The notes: generated from the sequence alone by a model not told the origin. DNA of 41,630 bases from a bacterium (GCA_905221545.1 CAJNDO010000014.1:1-41630); one strand, 5' to 3'; shown: positions 1 through 8,082, numbered from the stretch's first letter. Program-made: numbers and translations.

Positions 1-84
1 AAAAGGACTCAGTCCTGTGCAATACAGAACTAAATCCTTCGGATAAATTAATTGTCTAACTTTTTGGGGTCAGTACATAATGAC
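1..84 (-). mobile_element. Possible terminal remnant of an IS3-family element
   Basis: Read on the minus strand, about positions 80-58 give a TGTACTGACCCC...AAAAGTTAGAC stretch that resembles the ends of IS150-group IS3 elements in streptococci. The strand then runs into a perfect hairpin (AGGACT-C-AGTCCT, 4-16) followed by T residues at the window edge, which looks like a terminator. No transposase is visible inside the window. The assignment rests on memory of such ends and is weak; it could also be an ordinary intergenic terminator. Confidence 0.35.
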
Positions 85-102
85 TACCCAGCTTGTCTAA
101 TT

Positions 103-612
103 CTATTTGCTTAAATCGATTCGACGACCAATTTTTCCAATGATAATCGCTCCAATAATCAATGAAGCAAATTCACCAACTCCTGTTGTAAACCAAGTAA
201 GGAAAAATGGTAATTGCGCTACAATATTCAACTCTGCAGCGATGGTAAACATGGAAATTGAAAAGAGGATTGAAAAGAAGAAATGATCTTTTCGAATTAA
301 TCCATTAAAAAGGTAATCTTTGCTGTATTTTGCAAAAAGCCAAACACCTAGACTGAGGAATACTAAGGTTGATCCACCACCAACAAAGACATCTAGCAGT
401 CCGAAACTAAAGAAATTGGCAATCATACAACCGATGGTAACTCCGATGATGTACTTAGGATTGTAAAAAGCCATAAAGTTCATCATTTCTGAAATACGGA
501 ACTGATAAGCACCATAGCTGATGGCATTTAGAGGCGGTGTAACAGTCAAAACGACATAGATAGCAGCGACGATTGCAATATCTGCAACATCACGAATAGT
601 TAATTTTTTCAT
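103..612 (-). CDS. queT: QueT, queuosine-precursor ECF transporter S component
   Basis: A 169-residue, strongly hydrophobic protein with about five or six membrane segments, the size and character of ECF transporter substrate-binding (S) components. The family (COG4708/QueT) takes up a queuosine precursor such as preQ1 and needs a shared EcfT/EcfA energising module encoded elsewhere. The strongest evidence is context: the 5' leader (616-674) is a preQ1-II riboswitch, which in streptococci controls exactly this gene. The ATG at 612 is set by the AAAGGAG ribosome binding site that forms the 3' strand of the riboswitch. It is transcribed divergently from the GtrA-like gene. Confidence 0.92.
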   Translation of the reverse strand: MKKLTIRDVADIAIVAAIYVVLTVTPPLNAISYGAYQFRISEMMNFMAFYNPKYIIGVTIGCMIANFFSFGLLDVFVGGGSTLVFLSLGVWLFAKYSKDYLFNGLIRKDHFFFSILFSISMFTIAAELNIVAQLPFFLTWFTTGVGEFASLIIGAIIIGKIGRRIDLSK

Positions 613-615
613 CTT

Positions 616-674
616 TTCTCCTTTGGCGGGTTGTCCGCGTGTAATATGCTTGGTGAAAGAAGCTAAGCACCAAG
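616..674 (-). promoter_or_regulatory. preQ1-II (COG4708) riboswitch
   Basis: On the minus strand the leader starts with CTTGGTG pairing with CACCAAG (668-674 with 650-656, a 7-bp P1). It then has the A-rich CATATTACAC segment, a small P4 hairpin closed by GCGG/CCGC, and ends in CCAAAGGAGAA, which includes the queT ribosome binding site. This is the class II preQ1 H-type pseudoknot known from Streptococcus. Ligand binding sequesters the Shine-Dalgarno, so queT should be translated only when preQ1 is scarce. The match to the pneumococcal aptamer as remembered is nearly complete; the main differences are in the P4 loop. Confidence 0.93.
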
Positions 675-696
675 GGTTGCTTTATTCAACCTTACT

Positions 697-705
697 AGTA
701 TAGCA
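697..705 (-). promoter_or_regulatory. queT extended -10 promoter
   Basis: On the minus strand TGC-TATACT is an extended -10 (TATACT at 702-697). Transcription would start near 690, giving a leader of about 78 nt that contains the whole riboswitch. No convincing -35 is present. It is the mirror image of the GtrA-like promoter at 721-729. Confidence 0.65.
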
Positions 706-720
706 CAATAGTCTTCTTTA

Positions 721-729
721 TGCTATACT
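721..729 (+). promoter_or_regulatory. Extended -10 promoter of GtrA-like gene (leaderless start)
   Basis: TGC-TATACT, with TATACT at 724-729, is followed by only 6 nt before the ATG at 736, so transcription should begin at or within a base of the start codon. No Shine-Dalgarno lies between. With the queT promoter it forms a perfect 9-bp inverted repeat (AGTATAGCA / TGCTATACT) separated by 15 nt. Confidence 0.65.
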
Positions 730-735
730 TAAACC

Positions 736-1167
736 ATGAAAATTCCTATTCAAAAATTTTTTAACAATGAAATCTTAGCCTATCTCTTTTTTGGCCTTGC
801 AACAACTCTAGTTTCGATTCTCTCACGACTAGTCATTTATCAACTAAGTCATCAAGAACTCCTTGCTACTGCCCTGGCAAATATTATCGGTATCCTCTTT
901 GCCTTTATCACAAATGATACGGTTGTATTTAAGCAAGCTAGGCAGAATTGGCCAAGACGTTTAGTGAAATTTACTCTTGCCCGCCTTTCTACTTTTCTGT
1001 TAGACTTTCTCCTTACTTTTCTCTTTGTAAGCCAGTTTCCTCATATTATAGGACAATTCGTAAATGAAAATCTTGATAAAATCAACGCAATCGAAACAGT
1101 CCTTGCACAATTATTGATAATTATCCTTAATTATATTTTTAGTAAGGTTTTTATTTTTAAAAAATAA
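736..1167 (+). CDS. GtrA-family small membrane protein
   Basis: A 143-residue protein with four predicted membrane helices (about residues 13-33, 42-60, 80-100 and 115-138), the typical size and topology of the GtrA family. Members are thought to help move lipid-linked sugars across the membrane for cell-surface glycosylation; the exact substrate here cannot be read from sequence. The start is the ATG directly after the extended -10 and has no ribosome binding site, so the message is probably leaderless. It is followed by a separate promoter for mscL. Confidence 0.85.
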   Translation: MKIPIQKFFNNEILAYLFFGLATTLVSILSRLVIYQLSHQELLATALANIIGILFAFITNDTVVFKQARQNWPRRLVKFTLARLSTFLLDFLLTFLFVSQFPHIIGQFVNENLDKINAIETVLAQLLIIILNYIFSKVFIFKK

Positions 1168-1185
1168 AATTCCTGAGCATATAGC

Positions 1186-1214
1186 TTGCAAGAACTTATT
1201 AATTAATATATAAT
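1186..1214 (+). promoter_or_regulatory. mscL promoter
   Basis: TTGCAA (1186-1191), a 17-nt spacer and a consensus TATAAT (1209-1214) form a good sigma-A promoter with a start near 1221. An ATG at 1213 lies inside the -10 and so cannot be the translation start of mscL. Confidence 0.8.
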
Positions 1215-1248
1215 GAAGAGTAAAAATTTTTTGAAAGGTAAAATGAAA

Positions 1249-1632
1249 ATGTTAAAAGATCTTAAAGCATTTTTGCTTCGTGGTAATGTTGTTGACCTTG
1301 CTGTCGGTGTGATCATTGCCTCTGCTTTTGGTGCTATTGTAACTTCATTCGTTAACGATATCATCACTCCACTTCTATTGAACCCTGCTTTGAAAGCTGC
1401 AAAAATCGAACGTATTGCTGAACTTTCATGGAATGGAGTTGCTTACGGTAACTTTTTGAGCGCTGTTATCAACTTCCTTGTAGTTGGTACTGTTCTATTC
1501 TTTGTGATTAAAGCTATGGAAAAAGCACAAAACCTTACCAAAAAAGAAGAAGTTGCTGAAGAGGAAGCACCAGCTGGTCCAACTGAATTGGAAGTACTTC
1601 AAGAAATCAAAGCTCTTCTTGAGAAAAAATAA
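1249..1632 (+). CDS. mscL: Large-conductance mechanosensitive channel MscL
   Basis: A 127-residue homopentameric channel that opens on membrane tension and releases solutes during hypo-osmotic shock. The N-terminal amphipathic stretch MLKDLKAFLLRGNVVDLAVG, the first pore helix (VGVIIASAFGAIVTSFVNDI), an extracellular loop, the second helix (near residues 65-95) and an acidic C-terminal coiled-coil tail are all visible. The start at 1249 is chosen because GAAAGG (1233-1238) is about 10 nt upstream and because the family begins MLKDLK. The ATG at 1243 is too close to the ribosome binding site and the one at 1213 is upstream of the transcript start. Confidence 0.95.
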   Translation: MLKDLKAFLLRGNVVDLAVGVIIASAFGAIVTSFVNDIITPLLLNPALKAAKIERIAELSWNGVAYGNFLSAVINFLVVGTVLFFVIKAMEKAQNLTKKEEVAEEEAPAGPTELEVLQEIKALLEKK

Positions 1633-1636
1633 TCGT

Positions 1637-1670
1637 TTAAAAGGATCTAGCACAAAGCTAAATCCTTTTT
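1637..1670. terminator. Bidirectional terminator between mscL and hemH
   Basis: AAAAGGAT-CTAGC pairs with GCTA-ATCCTTTTT around an ACAAA loop. Runs of A and T on both sides make it usable for the converging mscL and hemH transcripts. Confidence 0.85.
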
Positions 1671-1672
1671 CT

Positions 1673-2767
1673 TTACTCTTTCGGCAACTTGCCTGCTTTC
1701 TCTAGCATTTTCTTAATCAGATAAGGCATCTTAACATTCTCCCGACCTTTTTTCTCAATCAGTTTTTTCACAAATTCTGGCATTTGTAAATCTTCAGATT
1801 CGGCCAAAATATTTTTCATCTCATCTGAAGGAACTAATTCATCAAAGGTTTCTTCTTCTGGGAGAAATTCCTTAAATTCTTGATTTTCATTGGCTCTAAC
1901 TGTATTGACCAAAGCATCAATCAAACGAGAATCTGTATTTGGCATTGGTGGACGATGGTAGTTTACTCCAAATTCCTGACATAAGTCATAACATTCCACA
2001 TCATTGTCGAACAAAACTTCAATGTGCTCGCTGATGAAGCTGATAGGGACAAAAATATAATGGTCTGGATGTTCTGTCTGTTCTCTGAGATACTCCAAGA
2101 CATCAGGCTTAATCCATGGAATACCGATATCACTTTCACTCTGCCAAGTATTGGTATATTGTTCTGAACTCAAGCCCAGTTTTTCAGCGACTAGCTTGCT
2201 ATTTTCAAAAATTTGGTCAATATATGGGTCACCAAAATCCAAGGCAAAAATGGGCACACTGTGGGCTGAAAAGATGACTTTAAAACTGTCCTGTTTTACT
2301 TCTTCTTTTAAAATCTTACCAATTTCATCCGCCCAATAGTTTAAGAGCGCTTCTTCCTGATACCAGTCCTTAATAACCAAAAATTGAATTTGTTTGCTTT
2401 CCAAAAATTTTTCATAGCCCATGACAGAGTAGAAAGAATAATGGGGCTCCAAAATCAAGCAAATACACTGCTCAATTCCGTCTGCTTCCATCTGACCAAT
2501 CACATCTGGAATAAAGGGACTGGAAAACTTATTGGCAAAATAGACACTGTATTCATTACCTAGCCTAGATTCAACCAAGGCAACCTCTTCACGAGTAATT
2601 CTTTGCAGAGGCGTACCTCCAATTCGTACATAATTATCATAGAGTGTTTGAATCTCGTGGTCTTGGGGTCTCACCCCACGACGAATATTTGTGAAAAAAT
2701 CAGCTACACCCTCAAAGGTAATCTCTTCTGGTGAACCGAAAGTCATCATTAAAATTGCTTTTTTCAT
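1673..2767 (-). CDS. hemH: Ferrochelatase
   Basis: A 364-residue chelatase that inserts Fe2+ into a porphyrin (coproporphyrin III in most Firmicutes). The catalytic histidine is in FSAHSVP (His169) and the conserved acidic site is SEHIE (Glu247-Glu250). The core ends near residue 305. After it comes a C-terminal extension whose last 36 residues are two 18-residue tandem units starting [11 protein letters not shown] and [11 protein letters not shown]. No other haem-biosynthesis gene is in the window and streptococci generally lack the pathway, so it is probably an orphan acting on scavenged porphyrin. The ATG at 2767 is preceded by AAGGAAG. Confidence 0.93.
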   Translation of the reverse strand: MKKAILMMTFGSPEEITFEGVADFFTNIRRGVRPQDHEIQTLYDNYVRIGGTPLQRITREEVALVESRLGNEYSVYFANKFSSPFIPDVIGQMEADGIEQCICLILEPHYSFYSVMGYEKFLESKQIQFLVIKDWYQEEALLNYWADEIGKILKEEVKQDSFKVIFSAHSVPIFALDFGDPYIDQIFENSKLVAEKLGLSSEQYTNTWQSESDIGIPWIKPDVLEYLREQTEHPDHYIFVPISFISEHIEVLFDNDVECYDLCQEFGVNYHRPPMPNTDSRLIDALVNTVRANENQEFKEFLPEEETFDELVPSDEMKNILAESEDLQMPEFVKKLIEKKGRENVKMPYLIKKMLEKAGKLPKE

Positions 2768-2920
2768 AACTGCTTCCTTGTGATGTTTTTATCAAGTTTA
2801 TTGTATCATTAATTCATTGATAAGTAAACGCTAACATAGGGACATTCTCAATCTTCTGTCTTTTGTTTTTCTCTTCTTTCTATGATACAATGGAAAAAAT
2901 GAATTCAAAAGGAGTTTTTT

Positions 2921-4144
2921 ATGACTTATCCAAATCTCTTGGACCGCTTTTTAACCTACGTTAAGGTCAATACGCGCTCTGATGAACACTCTACTACTAC
3001 TCCAAGTACACAGAGTCAGGTTGACTTCGCGACCAATGTCCTGATTCCAGAAATGAAACGTGTTGGACTTCAAAACGTCTACTACCTTCCAAATGGTTTT
3101 GCGATTGGAACTTTGCCAGCCAATGATCCATCTTTAACACGTAAAATTGGCTTCATCTCCCACATGGATACTGCTGACTTTAATGCCGAAGGTGTTAATC
3201 CGCAGGTGATTGAAAACTATGATGGTGGAGTAATTGAACTAGGGAATTCTGGTTTTAAATTAGATCCAGCTGACTTCAAGAGTCTTGAAAAATATCCAGG
3301 ACAAACCCTCATCACAACCGATGGAACAACCTTGCTAGGTGCTGATGACAAGTCAGGGATTGCTGAAATTATGACCGCTATTGAATATCTGACTGCTCAT
3401 CCTGAAATCAAGCACTGTGAGATTCGAGTTGGTTTTGGGCCAGATGAAGAAATCGGTGTTGGTGCCAATAAATTTGATGCAGAAGATTTTGATGTAGATT
3501 TTGCCTATACAGTTGATGGTGGTCCGCTAGGAGAACTTCAATACGAGACTTTCTCAGCAGCTGGTGCTGAATTGCATTTTCAAGGACGTAATGTCCACCC
3601 TGGTACTGCCAAAGGACAAATGGTCAACGCCCTTCAGTTAGCAATTGATTTTCATAATCAACTTCCAGAAAATGACCGACCTGAGTTAACGGATGGTTAC
3701 CAAGGTTTCTACCATCTTATGGATGTGACAGGTAGTGTCGAGGAGGCGCGTGCAAGCTATATCATTCGCGATTTTGAAAAAGATTCCTTTGAATCACGTA
3801 AAGCAACCATGCAGTCCATCGCTGATAAAATGAATCAAGAACTTGGTAGTAACCGTGTCACCCTAGACTTGACAGACCAGTACTACAATATGAAAGAAGT
3901 CATTGAGAAAGATATGACGCCAATTACCATTGCAAAAGCTGTTATGGAAGATCTGGGTATCACTCCTATTATCGAACCAATCCGTGGAGGGACAGACGGC
4001 TCTAAGATTTCCTTTATGGGAATCCCTACTCCAAATATCTTTGCTGGTGGAGAAAATATGCACGGACGTTTTGAATACGTCAGCCTTCAGACCATGGAAC
4101 GTGCAGTTGATACGATTATTGGCATCGTAGCTTATAAAGACTAA
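2921..4144 (+). CDS. pepT: Peptidase T (tripeptide aminopeptidase)
   Basis: A 407-residue cytoplasmic M20B metallopeptidase that removes the N-terminal residue of tripeptides, supporting growth on imported peptides. Two-zinc active-site motifs are visible: HMDTAD (His81, Asp83), ADDKSG (Asp142), PDEEIG (Glu176, Glu177) and the VDGG aspartate (Asp199), plus a late GGENMHG histidine. The length is normal for the family. The start at 2921 has AAGGAG 6-7 nt upstream. It is monocistronic and meets the phtE-like gene head-on across a shared terminator. Confidence 0.96.
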   Translation: MTYPNLLDRFLTYVKVNTRSDEHSTTTPSTQSQVDFATNVLIPEMKRVGLQNVYYLPNGFAIGTLPANDPSLTRKIGFISHMDTADFNAEGVNPQVIENYDGGVIELGNSGFKLDPADFKSLEKYPGQTLITTDGTTLLGADDKSGIAEIMTAIEYLTAHPEIKHCEIRVGFGPDEEIGVGANKFDAEDFDVDFAYTVDGGPLGELQYETFSAAGAELHFQGRNVHPGTAKGQMVNALQLAIDFHNQLPENDRPELTDGYQGFYHLMDVTGSVEEARASYIIRDFEKDSFESRKATMQSIADKMNQELGSNRVTLDLTDQYYNMKEVIEKDMTPITIAKAVMEDLGITPIIEPIRGGTDGSKISFMGIPTPNIFAGGENMHGRFEYVSLQTMERAVDTIIGIVAYKD

Positions 4145-4145
4145 A

Positions 4146-4182
4146 AAGACGAGGTAGCTCAGCTACTTCGCCTTTCTTTTTA
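4146..4182. terminator. Bidirectional terminator between pepT and phtE-like gene
   Basis: GAGGTAGC and GCTACTTC form a short-loop hairpin flanked by an A-rich stretch on the left and CTTTCTTTTT on the right, placed between converging genes. Confidence 0.8.
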
Positions 4183-7100
4183 CTCTGCTGGTTTTGCTTG
4201 ATTTCCAGTACCTGTTGCAGATTCTGTTGTTTCCTTTTCTGAAGTTGATTCATCTGGTTTAGAATCTGTTGCATTGCTCGGTTTGTTTTCGTTGCCTGCA
4301 GTTTCACTGTTAGATTCTGTAGCTGAGTTTGGTTGGTTCTCAGCACTTGTCTTATCACCATTTGCCTCGGCATTTGTTGTTGGAGTTGCTTCTTCACTCG
4401 CACTTGATTTTGACTTGATTTCTTGATTTAAGACTAGAATAGCTTTTGTCAATTCAAGTAAAGCGGCCTTATCTTTACTCTTAGCAGAAAGTTGATCTAA
4501 TAATGCATCCACCTTATCAAAGTCCTCATCAGAACCATTATTACTTTCTAAATATGCGTGAAGCGACCTGAGAATATCGTAGAGTTTTTGATAGAGTACA
4601 AGTGTCTGAGGATCTTGTTCAGCATTTTCCTTTTCTTGTTGAAGGGCGCTGGCGATACGAGTCAAGACATCTTTTACCTGACTGTTTACTTCATCCAAGT
4701 CTGCATCAGCCTTGTTTGTAGCAACTTTTAGATTTTCTACTTCTTCTGCCAAGGATTGTCTGATTCCTTCTTCTTGGATTTGTTCCAAGAGTTGATTTGC
4801 CTTGCTCAAGAGGTTTTCTACTTGTTCCTTGCTAACATGATTGACATGCTCCTCTTTCTTAAGATTAGGATAAAGATCTTTCAAAAATTCATAGATTGCT
4901 TGCTTAGCAGATTGGCTATCAACTTTTTCTTTATCTAAAACTGTTTCAGTTACTTTTGCACTAGTTGACTGATTTTTCAAAGCATCTTCTACTTCTTGTT
5001 TTGTTTGATAAATGTTCGGGAACAATTTATTCAAGTCCACAGCCTTACGGAAGGATTGAGATTGGTATAAAGTCAAAGTTAAATTAGCTACTTTATTACG
5101 AAGCTCATCACTTAAACGACCATCATTTACATGCTCATAGAAGTACTTAATGTATTCCACTGTTGTATCACCTGTACGATCATTAAAGTCTTGCAAGGCT
5201 TGAAGTTGTGATTCAACCGCTGCTAAACCAGCCTCATCTTTGGCTAACTTAGCTTCTTGGAGTTGAACGAGTAGGTCTTTCTTAGGAAGTCCATAAGAGT
5301 CTGTATCTAGTGTATTGATTTTATCAATCAAGGCCTGATATTTCTTATCTAGAGCGCTTGTTTCAACAGGTTTGACACTTTCATCAATATGGATATATTG
5401 CTTATCAAAGAGTTCAAGTGTTGCAAGATAACCTGCTGTAGAGTTTGTTGCCAGTTTCTTCATATTTTCAGTAAACTGACCTAAGGCTAACTCAATCTGT
5501 CTTTGTGCAATAGGCTTATCTTTGTAGATGCTTCTGCTTTCAGCTAGAAGTTGATCTACTTTTGCTAAAACTGTTTTCTCATCAAATGCCCCAGGCTGAT
5601 AGTTGGATTGGAGAGCTGGGATCTTGTTTTTCAACGCTACTTCATAGCCCTTAGTTTGAACCTTGATGTAGTGATTGTGGTCACCATGAGGAATCACAAA
5701 ACTACCATTTTCTACCTGTAAGCTATAAGGAGACACACCATCACGTAAGGCAGTAGTATAGAGTTCATTTAAGAAATCAAGTTCTGGATTGCCAGTTTGG
5801 AGTGGAAGTCGAACATGTTCCTTACGAACAGCATAGGGATGGATATGAGTTGGATCATAGGCTTGATCTGGATTACCAAATACAAAGAATCCGTTTGAAA
5901 TTCTAATAGCTTCAAGTGGAACCCCATAGGTCTTAGAAATATAAGCTATTTTTTCTTCATCACTAGCATCTTTAGAGAATGATTCAACAGATTTTGCAAG
6001 TGGTTGAACAGGCTCTGCATCATGATGTGTTTTCAGATGATCCTGTGCTGCCTTAATTTGCTCTGGTGTCAAATCTTTCTTGAAGAAGTAATGATTGTGA
6101 TCTCCGTGTGACATGACAAAGCCTTGATCATCCTCACTGATGACACGATTGGCATTAAAACCGTGATCGTGTTCCTCACCATGATGATGTCCATGATGAT
6201 CTTCGTCGTGATCGTCATCATGAGCTGGACTTGGTGTCGTTGTATTTGCCCCTTTCAAGTGGTTTTGCGCTGCCTTGATTTGATCAGCAGTCAAATCCTT
6301 CTTGAAGAAATAATGATTATGATCACCATGACTCATAACAAAGCCTTGATCATCCTCACTAATGACACGATTGGCATCAAAACCGTGATCGTGTTCCTCA
6401 CCATGATGGTGTCCATGATCATCTTCGTCGTGATCGTCATCATGAGCTGGACTTGGTGTTGTTGTATTTGCACCTTTCAAGTGGTCCTGAGCCGCCTTAA
6501 TTTGTTCAGCTGTCAAATCCTTCTTGAAGAAGTAATGATTGTGGTCGCCGTGACTCATGATAAATCCTGAACTATCTTCAGCAATAATCCGATTGGCATC
6601 AAAGCCGTGACCACCTTCTTCATGTTCCTCATGTGAAACACTAGGATTGGCTGCAAGAGATGGCGAAGGTGTTGCTAGAGTATTGTTAGGAAGAGTCGGC
6701 TGCCCAATTGGGTTCGATTTCGGAATGTAATGGAAATGGTCACCATGTCTGACGATATAAGCTGTTGCTGTTTCTTCAACAATATCTTTTGGATTAAAGA
6801 TATAGCCATCAGATGTTGCAGAGAAAGCCTTATTTGTAGTCAATGAGGCATGATTCAAAGTAGATGGACTACTTGAAAGACTTCCTAGACTAGACGCTAC
6901 TTCATTAGTTTTTTCATTTGTAGAGACCGTAGAACCAGTTCCACCGATAGGCACCATCCTAGCAATCTTTTCTTCTAAAGCAGAGAGCTTACTGTAAGGA
7001 ATAAAGTGGTAATGGTCGCCATGCGGAATCGCAACTCCATTTGCCGTGCGACTGATAATCTTAGCAGGGTCAAAAACCAGACCGTCTGATTCACTGTAAC

Positions 7101-7947
7101 GTTGGTCACTAGGTGAATCATAGAGTTCCTTCAAAAGACTTTGGAGATTTTCAGCTTTATTTGCTGGATTGCTAGTTGAGCCTTGTGCTACAGATTGCGT
7201 GTTATTGTCACTAGCTGCTGAAGAATAGCTTATCTGACTCGGTTGCGTATTTTTGCCAGCTAGATGAGCTTTGGCTGCTGCTAATTCACTAGCAGACAAA
7301 TCACTTTTTGGAATGTAGTGATAGTGTCCTCCGTGAGGAACGATATAAGCATCACCCGTATCTTCGATAATATCAGCTGGATTAAAGACATAACCATCAT
7401 CTGTCGTATAGCGTCCCTGAGACCTTGCTACAGCAACATCAGCGCTGACCTTCTCATTATCTTTGACATGTTCTTGTTTTTGACGGTTGATTTCATCTTT
7501 AGTTCGAACATTATCAGCATGAGCTGCATCTTTCAGGTAGACATAATATTTTCCATCGACCTTGATGATATAACCACCTTTGACCTCATTGACAATATCT
7601 CCATCCTTAAGTTGGTAGTTTGGATCCTTCATCAAAAGTTCTTCACTAAAGAGGGCATCATAAGGAACTTTCCCATTATAGTAATGATAGTGGTCGCCGT
7701 GTGACGTCACATAGCCCTGATCTGTAATTTTGATTACAATTTGCTCAGCCTGAATTCCTTCTTTCTGGCTAACCTGATCTGGTGTCAGGTTTTCAGTTTT
7801 CTGACTTGACTGACTACCATCCACATATGAGACCCGATTATTGTCCTTATTTTCCTGCGATCGGTGCTGATTTAGCGCATAAGCACATAGGCTCAAGGAC
7901 ACGATAACAGCTGATCCAGCTGCTATATACTTTTTACTGAATTTCAT
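4180..7947 (-). CDS. Giant pneumococcal-type histidine triad protein, PhtE-like N-terminal half
   Basis: A 1255-residue surface protein with an N-terminal signal ending in LSLC (Cys21), a lipobox-like LxxC motif. It has eight HxxHxH zinc-binding triads: the first near residue 83, the second near 205, then two more, three in a 74-residue tandem repeat (about residues 446-626) and one PHGDHNHY farther on. The N-terminal half follows PhtE, including the modules ending IPKSDLSASEL and IPYSKLSALEE. The C-terminal half (from about residue 650) is a different sequence with DPTHIHPYAV, a helical coiled-coil-rich stretch and a final Ser/Thr/Glu/Asn low-complexity tail; no LPXTG motif is seen. PhtE as remembered is about 1040 residues, so this is longer and hybrid. 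Start ATG at 7947 with a GAGGGA site. The role is surface zinc capture for AdcAII and, in pneumococcus, adhesion and complement interference. Confidence 0.9.
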   Translation of the reverse strand: MKFSKKYIAAGSAVIVSLSLCAYALNQHRSQENKDNNRVSYVDGSQSSQKTENLTPDQVSQKEGIQAEQIVIKITDQGYVTSHGDHYHYYNGKVPYDALFSEELLMKDPNYQLKDGDIVNEVKGGYIIKVDGKYYVYLKDAAHADNVRTKDEINRQKQEHVKDNEKVSADVAVARSQGRYTTDDGYVFNPADIIEDTGDAYIVPHGGHYHYIPKSDLSASELAAAKAHLAGKNTQPSQISYSSAASDNNTQSVAQGSTSNPANKAENLQSLLKELYDSPSDQRYSESDGLVFDPAKIISRTANGVAIPHGDHYHFIPYSKLSALEEKIARMVPIGGTGSTVSTNEKTNEVASSLGSLSSSPSTLNHASLTTNKAFSATSDGYIFNPKDIVEETATAYIVRHGDHFHYIPKSNPIGQPTLPNNTLATPSPSLAANPSVSHEEHEEGGHGFDANRIIAEDSSGFIMSHGDHNHYFFKKDLTAEQIKAAQDHLKGANTTTPSPAHDDDHDEDDHGHHHGEEHDHGFDANRVISEDDQGFVMSHGDHNHYFFKKDLTADQIKAAQNHLKGANTTTPSPAHDDDHDEDHHGHHHGEEHDHGFNANRVISEDDQGFVMSHGDHNHYFFKKDLTPEQIKAAQDHLKTHHDAEPVQPLAKSVESFSKDASDEEKIAYISKTYGVPLEAIRISNGFFVFGNPDQAYDPTHIHPYAVRKEHVRLPLQTGNPELDFLNELYTTALRDGVSPYSLQVENGSFVIPHGDHNHYIKVQTKGYEVALKNKIPALQSNYQPGAFDEKTVLAKVDQLLAESRSIYKDKPIAQRQIELALGQFTENMKKLATNSTAGYLATLELFDKQYIHIDESVKPVETSALDKKYQALIDKINTLDTDSYGLPKKDLLVQLQEAKLAKDEAGLAAVESQLQALQDFNDRTGDTTVEYIKYFYEHVNDGRLSDELRNKVANLTLTLYQSQSFRKAVDLNKLFPNIYQTKQEVEDALKNQSTSAKVTETVLDKEKVDSQSAKQAIYEFLKDLYPNLKKEEHVNHVSKEQVENLLSKANQLLEQIQEEGIRQSLAEEVENLKVATNKADADLDEVNSQVKDVLTRIASALQQEKENAEQDPQTLVLYQKLYDILRSLHAYLESNNGSDEDFDKVDALLDQLSAKSKDKAALLELTKAILVLNQEIKSKSSASEEATPTTNAEANGDKTSAENQPNSATESNSETAGNENKPSNATDSKPDESTSEKETTESATGTGNQAKPAE
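6068..6611 (-). repeat. 222-bp in-frame tandem repeat, about 2.5 copies, in phtE-like gene
   Basis: The same sequence (beginning GTCAAATC(C/T)TTCTTGAAGAA on the plus strand) starts at 6068, 6290 and 6512, exactly 222 bp or 74 codons apart. Each unit carries a SHGDHNHYFFKKDL triad. Two units are complete with a His/Asp/Glu-rich spacer (HDDDHDED, then GHHHGEEHDHG), and the third is partial. The near identity points to recent amplification, and copy number is likely to vary between strains. Confidence 0.9.
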
Positions 7948-8016
7948 AAATCCCTCATTTCAATAAATGATGAAGCTATTTCGTAACTTCTTTTTCTCGG
8001 TTAAATAGTTTTTTTC

Positions 8017-8052
8017 TAAACCGGTTATTTAACCGATTAATTAACCAGTAAA
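8017..8052 (-). promoter_or_regulatory. Three tandem AdcR operators upstream of phtE-like gene
   Basis: Three 12-mers abut without gaps: TAAACCGGTTAT (8017-8028), TTAACCGATTAA (8029-8040) and TTAACCAGTAAA (8041-8052). They match the AdcR consensus TTAACNRGTTAA closely. They begin two bases past the -10 and cover the expected transcription start, so zinc-loaded AdcR should block initiation. Confidence 0.85.
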
Positions 8053-8053
8053 T

Positions 8054-8082
8054 AGTTTACCTTTTTTAAGTTTATCTGTCAA
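8054..8082 (-). promoter_or_regulatory. phtE-like promoter
   Basis: On the minus strand a perfect TTGACA (8082-8077) is followed by a 17-nt spacer and TAAACT (8059-8054). The start is predicted near 8047, inside the AdcR boxes, leaving a leader of about 100 nt. The gene therefore has its own promoter as well as any read-through from phtD. Confidence 0.8.

Noticed and set aside
1213..1248. Upstream ATG extending mscL by 12 codons
   Set aside because: The ATG is inside the TATAAT -10 box and precedes the transcription start.
4116..4403. A 95-codon Gln-rich ORF on the minus strand
   Set aside because: It lies in another frame of the phtE-like low-complexity tail and spans the terminator.
6124..6570. 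A 148-codon ORF on the plus strand
   Set aside because: It is antisense to the phtE-like repeat and its repetitive sequence only mirrors the His/Asp codons; it has no ribosome binding site.
6068..6611. CRISPR array
   Set aside because: The repeats are long, in frame, and code for protein; there are no short spacers or cas genes.
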